A stretch of DNA of 64,000 nucleotides from assembly GCA_035771165.1 (NCBI GenBank), contig JAWNZC010000311.1:31001-95000 (forward strand), given 5' to 3'. Made by a program: the position numbers and the translations under genes. Under the pieces are notes generated by a model. The model saw nothing but the letters and a program-made list of their open reading frames with translations, was not told the origin of the DNA and did no database searches. Of this stretch, positions 28,810 through 39,300 are shown piece after piece; positions within the stretch are counted from its first letter, which is position 1; each line of letters starts with the position of its first letter. The DNA comes from Paragorgia papillata (Eukaryota > Cnidaria > Anthozoa > Scleralcyonacea > Coralliidae).

Positions 28810-30669
28810 TTAAAGGACCCAGCCAAACTCAGCAGTAAGTCTTTGAATGTGTTCCGCACGAAAATGAGGTGGGAAATCTGTAGGTACGACAAGAGCGTTG
28901 CTGGGAAATTTGGGGTATCGTGCTCTGATGCAAGCAGCTCTAAGGTGGAAGTGTACGTTCTGTGGCTCGCTTGAAAACTGAACTTGCCCCGTATTTCGAT
29001 CTCGATATTGACGTATGTCGCGATACACAACAATCAGGTCGTCTGGTGCAGCTTCTGGAGGATTCATGATCTCTCTGTTACATCCATAGCAACGAGATAC
29101 CCGTGTCCCCGTTACCCACTTGACTTTGAAAGACAAGGACTGTTGCGGAATCGCGGAAGGTATTTGAAACGCAGGATTGTGTTGAGCAACTTGGGCGGTT
29201 CCACAAATCGCGGAAGATATTTGAAACGCAGGATTGTGTTGAGCAACTTGGGCGGTTCCACAAATCGCGGAAGGTATTTGAAACGCAGGATTGTGTTGAG
29301 CAACTTGGGCGGTTCCAGAAATCGCGGAAGATATTTGAAACGCAGGATTGTGTTGAGCAACTTGGGCGGTTCCACAAATCGCGGAAGGTATTTGAAACGC
29401 AGGATTGTGTTGAGCAACTTGGGCGGTTCCAGAAATCGCGGAAGGTATTTGAAACGCAGGATTGTGTTGAGCAACTTGGGCGGTTCCAGAAATCGTGGAA
29501 GGTATTTGAAACGCAGGATTGTGTTGAGCAACTTGGGCGGTTCCAGAAATCGCGGAAGGTATTTGAAACGCAGGAATGTGTTGAGCGAATTGGCCGGTTC
29601 CAGAAATCGCTGAAGGTATTTGAAACGCATGATTGTGTTGAGCAACTTGGGCGGTTCCAGAAATCGCGGAAGGTATTTGAAACGCAGGATTGTGTTGAGC
29701 GAATTGGCCGGTTCCAGGGACGTAGTTATTACAATAATTGTTTTGTGTCGGTGTCTGAACTGCAAAAGGTACCGGTACTGTATTAGCAAATGGACCAGTG
29801 TTCACCTGTTCAAGTAGGTCGACTACTTCAGTTACAGGTGGCTTCTTCGCATTCGTTCTCTTTCGCCTGCTCGGCTTCTTTCCTGCATTCTTCGGACCAC
29901 TTCCGAGTGCCATTTCTAGTACTTTTGGCCCCCTTTTTGATCTCCGGTACCAAGCCAGGAATTCGTCTAATGTTTCACGGACCTGTGCAACAGCTAAGAT
30001 ATGTTCGCATATCTTAGTTGAACTGTTAACACAGTTCCGGTCACATTTTAGACACCCCCCTTTCCCAGGTGTGATGACGTGGATGGTATTACTATTGGCG
30101 TGACCTGCGACAATAAACGATCCATCAGTGGCTCCGGGTTTTGGAATAACATTGTCGCGTTTTTGTAAAAGCCGGTTGGCTTTTTCAAACATGGCACGGA
30201 GGATTGGCATTGGAACGGTGGTAATACCACTGCCTGAGGCTGTGATCGGGAGGACCATGTTTGAAGAATGTGAATCTTCGTTTGAACGGTCACCCACTTC
30301 TCTTTCTTTGTTTGCGATGACTTTCTTCGCGTCCATGCCACTCTTGACGTACAATTCCAGTTTGGTCATAACTTGCTCGTGGGACATATTGCTCCATTTC
30401 TTCTCATCCACTGCCAAATGCTGAAACTCTGGACGAATCTCGTATGGGCCTTTTCCGAATACGGCGCGGTCTTCGTCCCGATATTGCCTCTCAATGATAT
30501 TTTTCATTTCTTGAATGAACTCGTGAGGTTTCTGCGCTTCAAATTTCAATCCGTGCTTGATCACGAAATTTGCTGACTCAGGATCGTTATTTGTATATTC
30601 TCGAGGGGGGTTACCTAGTCCAGCTTCGACTCTGATGGACTTCAACATTGACTCTTTGATATCACTTGC
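28810..30669 (-). CDS. Exon 9 of chimera: SWIM-like zinc motif and C-terminus
   Basis: 620 codons including stop. It starts ASDIKESMLKSIRVEAGLG, which continues the MULE domain (YTNNDPESANFVIKHGL). A zinc motif Cys-x3-Cys-x7-Cys-x-His lies in KCDRNCVNSSTKICEHI, near residue 1440. It is SWIM-like, as in many MULE proteins, though the first spacing is loose. A Lys/Arg-rich stretch (KKPSRRKRTNAKK) may be nuclear targeting. Ten or so 20-residue repeats (29150-29735) follow, then a C-terminal domain with CYGCNREIMNPP and HFHLRAACIRARYP, possibly another zinc site. Confidence 0.75.
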   Translation of the reverse strand, partial: ASDIKESMLKSIRVEAGLGNPPREYTNNDPESANFVIKHGLKFEAQKPHEFIQEMKNIIERQYRDEDRAVFGKGPYEIRPEFQHLAVDEKKWSNMSHEQVMTKLELYVKSGMDAKKVIANKEREVGDRSNEDSHSSNMVLPITASGSGITTVPMPILRAMFEKANRLLQKRDNVIPKPGATDGSFIVAGHANSNTIHVITPGKGGCLKCDRNCVNSSTKICEHILAVAQVRETLDEFLAWYRRSKRGPKVLEMALGSGPKNAGKKPSRRKRTNAKKPPVTEVVDLLEQVNTGPFANTVPVPFAVQTPTQNNYCNNYVPGTGQFAQHNPAFQIPSAISGTAQVAQHNHAFQIPSAISGTGQFAQHIPAFQIPSAISGTAQVAQHNPAFQIPSTISGTAQVAQHNPAFQIPSAISGTAQVAQHNPAFQIPSAICGTAQVAQHNPAFQISSAISGTAQVAQHNPAFQIPSAICGTAQVAQHNPAFQISSAICGTAQVAQHNPAFQIPSAIPQQSLSFKVKWVTGTRVSRCYGCNREIMNPPEAAPDDLIVVYRDIRQYRDRNTGQVQFSSEPQNVHFHLRAACIRARYPKFPSNALVVPTDFPPHFRAEHIQRLTAEFGWVL

Positions 30670-33313
30670 CTAAAAAACAGTGAAATTGTAATACGTAATT
30701 TAAAACTAAGGTAGTATGGAAAAATTAATGAAGAATCGCGCGCTGTTTTTTTCAAATGTGGTATTTTTCATTACTTCTTGGAGAACAAGCTAAGGCCTGC
30801 GCTAAACGATACATAATTAGCCTTTTCCCAATCGAGCAGAGTACTGGGTCTAGTCGTGAACGATCTATGGATTATTTGGAAGGATAGCTCATTTTTGCAT
30901 TGCTGTGATTGCTGTCTTTCCAAACAATGCATAGATGCTTTGCAGTCTCAACAGTACTCTGCTCGATTATATAAATCAAATACAAAATTTTTATAGTCTT
31001 TGAAAAAAAGTCACTCATGCTTGTTTTTTTCCAAATTTTACTCACAACCATATTTTACTCACAACCATGATGCTATTACCTATACATAATGCATTTATGT
31101 TGTACGTGCCTTTTCTTTTCTAAACCATTCGTAGAAAGTGCTAGAAGCTTGCTTAGCTAAGCGACCATTGGCTGTTTCCCGTGCATCCCATTCACTTTGC
31201 AGCGCCATTAATTTGTTGTCGAACTCTTCTTCACTGTCGCAATCAACTAGGCCCGTATACTTCACGTTCCCTTCTTGCTTTCCAAATATCTCGTTAAGGA
31301 TTAACGTTTTGGTTTCAGGTGGCAGCCCTCGCTCGCTTAACTGTCGTTTCACGTTGTCTTTAAAGTGGATAAAGCACCTCAAGAGCAACGCAAAGCGAAA
31401 GTTCCGCTTCAATCCGTCGATCAAAGCCTTTTCTCCGTCAGTTCCACATGCCAGTATACCCTCGAGGTCTGGACATTCAGTTGTCAGTGAATTGGTGAAT
31501 CTCGCATAAGTCTTCCAGTCCTTGCGCTGATGCATCAGAACTGGCCCGATGAAAACTGGTGGTTTCTTTGTTGAAATCTTGTGGAGCTTAAGGTTCCTGT
31601 ACGTAGTTACCGTCAAACTGATGTTTTCCTCAAAAATGTTAAATGTAGGATCAGCACCAAAAATACAGAACTCGTTAGGATTAGTGCAGAAATGTTTCAG
31701 GTCTTGAAGCTGACGATCACTAGCCAAAACCACAAGAAAGTCTGGGTGTATTCGGCACTCTCGGATGAAGACAGAGTCTTTGCTACCTTCTTCCTCTCTT
31801 TTCGCTTTTTCCAAAAGCTCCCAAATGCTATTTATTTCGGTGCATTTGTTACCTGTTGCCATACACGATTTATCTTTCTTGGCCGCAAATCTGGCATTGT
31901 ATACGTCACTCGGCCCTCTCGGAAGTTGACCATGGCTTCGAGCTTTAGTAACATCTCCAACAGAGCAATAGACGTTATCAAGTACTTCCTTCGCTGTTTC
32001 TTTACGGCCTGGAAGCGACGTTTGCAGAGCTTTTATCGTACTTGGCATGAGACGCCTATATGCTTTTTTTTTGTTTGAGTTGCCATGTGGTAGAACCGCG
32101 TCAACTTCATGTTCTTGACCCTTGAAAAGGTATTGCACTAACGTATACTTAAGCTGGACTCCGTTCCAATCTAAATGAAAATATATTTTTATTTCAGTAA
32201 TTCCATAACATAACATACAATCTCTAACAATTGTCGATAGTGGCCGCCCTAAAGAAACGCCTGATCGAAAGTAAGCTGTCGCTAATGCATACATATATAC
32301 AACTATAATTACAATGATATAATTCATATATGTTACATTCATGCATATATGAGACGTACGCATGTACACTGATGTACAAGGAATACCGATGTTTCAACAT
32401 CTGTTATCATCAGGAGACAATTAAAGAAACATCTGAAAACATATTTTAAAAAACTAGCCGTAAAAGGGAAAACGCTAGATTTACGTCGCGGCAACTAGCC
32501 CATTTTCCACTTCAACATTTCGCTCGCCACCGGCGAAATTTATTTCCCGCTGCACTAGTTAAAGACACAGTTGAAGGCAAAGTATTCCACAAATACATGG
32601 AAAAAGCTCCATAATCTAATATCCGTAGATCAATAAACTCCATAAAAGCATTTCGGTGTTATTATTCAAGGAAAAGCTCGATGCGGGCGCAAGACAAATT
32701 TCGCCGGCGGCGAGCGAAATGGTGAAGTGGAAAACCGGCTTAACACATCATAAGCTTGCAAAAATTCGACCTCGGTAAGTGTTTAAATAATATTTAGTAT
32801 TTAATTTAGCATTTAAATATTTAAAGAACATCATTACCTTGCAAAGTTGAAATAATTTTCCGCACATCCGTGCTTGACTTATTTACATAATATACCCTCT
32901 TCAGTGTAAACATTTGGGATTGATGACTTTTTACACCGTCTTCTGCAGATGTAATTTTATCAACTTTTCCCGACTCATTTCGTTGCACTTTAAAGCATCT
33001 CTTTGGAGAACCCGTATGCGACCATACGCCCATGTCATCACACTTTATGTCACCTTCAATCGTGAACTTTGAGTTGTCGACCAAAAACGTTACATTGTGT
33101 GCTATATTAACTGGCGTTGAAACACAGAGGCGCTCAGTCTCGTACTCTCCCAACAAAATTTCAACAAGGTTTTCACAAGAATACGGTTTGTTTTCCCACG
33201 CGAAAGCAGGAGTCAGGGCATCTCCTTTGTAAAGCACTGGTTCTGGGTATTCGTTGGCCTCTTCAACTTGTTGGTCTGAATCACTGTTGAAAACAAGCAA
33301 TATATGCAATTAA

Positions 33314-33371
<58 letters not shown>

Positions 33372-36300
33372 TTTTCCTCGTTATATATGTTAAACTTTTT
33401 AAAATGTGGTAAATGTATGCGTGTTCGGCTATATTTCGCTGGGAAATAACACTAAGAAACTTGTTGTAGTTTTTCTGAGTTTTGGGCTGAAATACTTAAC
33501 GTCGACTGACGTTCGGCTGTATATGAAACTGAAGCTATTGGGAAATGCTATTTGGTATAGAAACTTCAAGACTTTAGCTGAAAGGGAAATATTTTTAAAA
33601 AAAACCTGCCATTTTGATTGCCGTACGTTACAAAATGGTAGTTGTTTTTATATTTTTAAATTATTTCCCTTTTAGCTAAAGTCTTGAAGTTTCTATCCAA
33701 CCATAGGACCTGACTTATGGAGTTAGCGTTTTAGTCTGTATAGAGTTCACTGGTTTAAACACGCAGTTTTACTCGCGCGAACCGTCCGCTCTCACACGGA
33801 CCGCTCGTTAGACAATCAGAAAGCGGCAGGATTTAATAGGATACGGACCTGAAAAAAGAAGTCTATTTCATTTAATCTTTCAGATAAATCGATGGCGTAA
33901 ACTGAAGAATATAGATTATTTCTTTTCTTAATAAACTTACCTGCTTAAGGAAAGTGGCGAACGAATACTTGTTGCCGACTTACTCGCTGTATTGATCTGC
34001 AACGCATTAAGTATAAACATTACTTTATTTAACAAATAGATTTTAACAAATAGATTTTATTTTACGTGTATTTTTTTTTTATTTTCCGCCCACGCATTAT
34101 AATGGTTTCACATTCCATGAGTAGTTTCCGATTGTCTTCATAATTGGCGCGTGCGCGCTGTTGTGACGAATTCAACTCGGCTAGCCGAGTTACCTGGCAA
34201 GAGAGTGTTTATATGGGAATATTTTCATCCCGGTGTCGCAGTAAATCTGTCCCCCCAAAATATGTCCCCCCCAGGGACACATTTCCTAGGAAATATGGCC
34301 CCCTCTTCGTAAATTTGTACCCCCCCCCCCCCCCCCCTCAGAATGATTCCTTACAGGATAATTGATATACGTATGTGGACAAAACTTTTTAAAAGTAAAG
34401 AAATATATATATTTCTGAATGATAAATTATAACAGCTAAATATATATTTAGATAAGAAACTATTTTTTCGTCGTTTTCATCGTCGTTCACATGAGTTCAG
34501 TAAAAGGAGCAAAAACTCAAACTTAGACAGTTCATAAAAGTGGAACCGAGTGACTGGTTTCAATTATTTCTTCAGTTTTAGATTGAACTTTCCCGACTAA
34601 CTAAACACTAATTTGCGGGGCAACACTGGCACAGGTAATTAAGATACGTCAGTTTTAAGATACGTCGTTTTTGTAAATAGATATTTAGCTGTTATAATTT
34701 ATCAGAAATTTAAAATGTTTTGTCCACATTACACGTACATCAATTATCCTGTAAGGAATCATTCTGAGGGGGGGCCAAATTTCCGAAGGGGGGCCACATT
34801 TCCTAGGAAATCTGTCCCGGGGGGGACACATTTTTGGGGGGGACATATCTCCTGTGACACCGGCATGGCCGAGATCTCGGTTGTTTTGTCGGGATCTCGG
34901 CTAGCCGTGTTACCCGCCTGTCTCATATAAACACTCTGCCGGGATAGCTTTGAATTTCTATACATGGCGGGTAACTCGGTTTGCCGAGTAACTCGGCTCC
35001 ATATAAACAGGCCCTAATTATGAATTAACGAAGAAACCCACCTCTGGTCTTTCCGCGTCATGCATGTCATTGCTCTCATCAGAAGATTCCACAAACTCAC
35101 TACTCCTAATTTCGTGGTCAACATTCTGCATGTTATAGTAACCTGGTGTAGATTCATCGTTATGATTGTTTGCAGTATCTAAAACATATAGTGAATTAGG
35201 TTTCAGATAAAACCGAAAAAATAAGTCACTACAGATGGTTTTCTCCTTCTATTCAGGGCCGCCTATAGAGGAGAGGGCAGAGGGAGCACTTCGTTCTAGG
35301 GCTTCACTCTTTTTCTGAGTGGCTTCACAAAAATTATGCTAAAAAATCAACTGCTTATATTGCACAGTCAAAGGGAGGCCCCCTTTTGAGCACTTGCCCT
35401 GGGGCATACAGGTTTCTTGGCAGGCAGAAATAGTGATTGTTCTTACTTAATGACATTGCTGCATTGTTGTCCTGCATGTTGTTGTCATTGTTGTCATCAG
35501 AAGATTCCACGAGCTGACTGCTCCTAATTTCTTGGTCAACATCCTGCATGTTATAGTAACCTGGTGTAGATTCATCATCATGATTGTTTTCAGCAACTAT
35601 ATAAATATAGGTATATACTGAATTAGGTTTTAGATAAAACCAAAGAAATAACTTACAAAAGAAAAAAGTAAGCGGAAAAACTGTAAGGACATTCCTATGA
35701 ATGAAAAGACACAATTCGGAAAAAAACTTTTTGGAACAGACACCCGCAGTCCAGGTATAAACATGTCGCCGCTTACTGCAAAGGCAGAAATTAATGAGGT
35801 GTCATGTGGGGGGACTACCTTTTATGTTTTCATTAAATTGATCACTTTTCATGGATTTACTATCAATGTAAAACACTTTATACTAGAAGATGTAAATGTC
35901 GGCCATGATGCATAGCAAAAACCATGATTGTTCTTACTTGCTACATCCATGTCCGGTATGTCGTTGGCGTCGTTATTTTTTGGAGATTCATCACCATGGT
36001 TGTTCTTTGCATCTAAAGAAAATGGTGAAAGACATTCGGGAAAAAACACATAAAAAAGAGTTTTTACTGCAGAATACATTTGCTGTGCAATAACATTATA
36101 GGCCTATATGACGTGCTAAATTAAGATGTGAGTTGTCAATACAAGCGTCAAACATCAGGCAATTAATAGATGCCAAACTGACCAAAGGAGAGCTGATAAG
36201 ACGTGTCTGATACCAGGCGTGAAACCGGTATTGAAAGAACAAGCCTACGACATACAGTCTATGCCCTCACGTACTGAATGCGTTAGTTAACAGTTTACAG

Positions 36301-39300
36301 AAGAGACTTCTTTTGTAAACAGCGTTTTTGTGATTCTATTCTATAAATGTGCCTATTCTCAGTTGTGTTAAATAAACCGCGTCTTGTCTAAAAAACAATT
36401 TAAACTTGTAAACTGCATTCGCAGTTTATTTACAATGGCTTGGTCGTGCGATTTCTTTTGATATTGCCTAATAAAACGAGAACTAGTTGAACTGGAAATG
36501 ATTCTTTTAAACATTTCAGGAAATTCACAGACTTAGTTTATTTGATTCGTCGAACTTAATTCGCGTGCGCCTAATTTTGAGGAGTTGATTTACTCCAAAA
36601 GTGTTAATCTGCACCTAAAAATTAACAACGCGTATAACAACTACAATAAGCCGGCAGTTTGGAGGTTCAGATTTAACGAGATTCGATATAAGCTCTACAG
36701 CCTATGTCGAACGAAGCAACGATTTTTATCGGCCAACTCAATTTTGGGCTTTTGACTAAAATCGTTACGTGTACGGTGTCATTACTGAGCTATCTTTATC
36801 GACCGATTTTTTTCGGACAATATTAAACTGGTTTGATATTGCCCGATTATACGTACCTTGAATTTCTAACAGCGGCATCAACCATGCGAAACTTTGCACC
36901 TCATTCCCATTTAATCCACTGGTTTTAAGACGCTTCAAAATCCACTGCACTAGCAGCGTACACGAGCGTGAAGTTAGATCGTACGTTGCCACCAGTATAC
37001 CATTACCATCTCCTCCAAGTTCTTCGCCAACGGGATGTGTGTCGACTAGAAAATACGAATCGTCGTGTATGCCTACCAAAAAGGTGTAGGGGCAACAGGT
37101 GTAGAGGCCTGCTCGATATTTCGTTCCTGGTTGCTGGTTGTGGTTGGATAAACCGTCAAAAAGTTCTTTTCTTCCCGCTTCCGAGAACACGCCGTTACCC
37201 GATATGCATTCTTCTGATAGTTCATAGTTTGCTGCTAGCAATTCATTCTTTTTCAAAATAGATTTGGCTTCTGACGGCTCGTACCTTTTCGTTGCGTCTC
37301 TTTGGTTATTAATTTTTGATGGAAGATTTGTTATGGCTTGTTCAGCCAATCCCACCAAACGTTCCAATGAGAAACAATCTGTCTTCTCAACTGCTTGCAG
37401 GAATGCGTCGCCTATTCCCATAGCTAAAAAGACACAAGCGTTGGTTCCATCATTCTCAGGCGTTTGTTGATCGTCGACAGTTGGACATCTTTCTCCTACT
37501 TTGCCCTTGGCATTGCGAAGTTGAAGTGCGAGTTTCAAATCGGCTACTTCAAGTGCAGTGTTCTGGCTGACTTGAAGGTTTTTTATAACGAGTGACGCTT
37601 CAGGCTCGTCAATGCTTACTCTACGGAAAACCTCCGATGCTGTTGGCCGTGAACTTGGCTCGAAATTTGCACATAAATGAAAAATTTCTTCTAACTGCCA
37701 CCATTCCGTCACTCGCAATACCTCGTACTTCGGGTCATGGCTAGGAAGTTGCTGCTGCTGCATAAAATGTTTCACATGGCCAACTATTGCGGTCATGTGT
37801 AGAACATTTTGTACAGCGGCGTTTCCAGATAATTTACACAAGTACCAAACCTCCAAACCCACTGTTTTAAATTTCAACATGGCGAGAAGAAATCTTCACA
37901 GCGTGGACTACGCACAGTTAAACAATTTTTCGTCTGTTGTTTTATACAATACGGCGCCTGGAGTATATAATTTTCCGCTTCTAGTGCATCTTTAGTGGCC
38001 TTCAGATCACATAATGCTTTCTCCAATTCAGCTGCCGTCAAAACTTCATTAATGTGGATTGCAATACTTTTGCTTTGTTTACAAAATCTAACAAAATCAC
38101 CGCCTCTTTTCCCACACGATTTGGCTTTAGTTGCTGAAGTATATCTTCTTAACCGTTCCTCGATTCTGCTACAATTTTTCTTGATCACAATAGCATGGTT
38201 TTGAGCGAGGAAAACATTCAATAGTTCGACGAAACTAAAGGTCTTAATGCCATTCAAGCTTTGGGTATTTTTAAAGTCATGCCAACGTTTCAGGACATCA
38301 TTCGTTATATGTACTGTAAAAACAACTTCTTCAGACTTGACGCACTGCTTACTCACGTATTGAAGGCTATGATTCGCATCGACAACAATATCTCTTTTAA
38401 ATTTTTCAAAATTACAATATTTATGAAGTTCATCTGACAAATCTGACATTATTGTGATTCAAACAATTATAATATTCGCGGTATTAATTCGCGGGAAAAT
38501 AACCGGAAGTAAATTGTCTATTGCTTTAACCGCTGATAGCAATGACTGTGTTACACATACCCCACAAACGTTTGCGGCATTCAAAAGTAAAGATTATGGC
38601 GATCATTTCGATACCATATAATACGTTGTTAGAATGTTTTTTTGATCAAAAATAAGGGTTTGAATCAGGTAGTACGGTAAACTGGTAGTAGGCAAGCGAC
38701 CTAGCAATCATGGCGTACAATTACTTGGAGCACTCACTGGAAAGACCTGACTTTGCTGGCCGAAAGGAAACATGCCCCCACTAGTCATGGCAACCAAATT
38801 TCGTGAGTAGCGAGTGACCATATTTAATTTGTGCACTTCATGTTGGCAAACCGCGACGCATTTATACGATTTTAGATATGATGAAGTGAAGTTCGATAAA
38901 TCAGTGGATTTTGATTAAGTTTGTATATAAAGTTTTATGTCTGCACTTTCAAAATTGGAATTTTGAAAGGAAACATAAGATGATATTTTTAACATTGTTT
39001 TATTTAACCGGAATGGTCGTATATACTTTAAGAATACTAATCCATGTTGGCAAATGCGAAATTAGAAGTAGTCTTTTTATAAATTTGATGTTTTTATCTC
39101 GACTCCTATGTATTTTATAGAGATTTTGCTTTATATTTTGTTGACCCCATGGAGGCATCCGCTTGCGCCTCGCAGGCTCAATGACCGCAATAGTTGGCAA
39201 TGTTATTTCCAAGTTAAACGTAGCACCTAAACTCTCTGACTCTTTGCGGTAAGGACTAGTCAGATTAGGATTGACCATTGCGTATGCCATGATACCCAGG

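Noticed and set aside
28984..29613. Plus-strand 209-aa repeat ORF and two minus-strand alternatives
   Set aside because: Shadows of the 60-bp coding repeat in exon 9 of the chimera.
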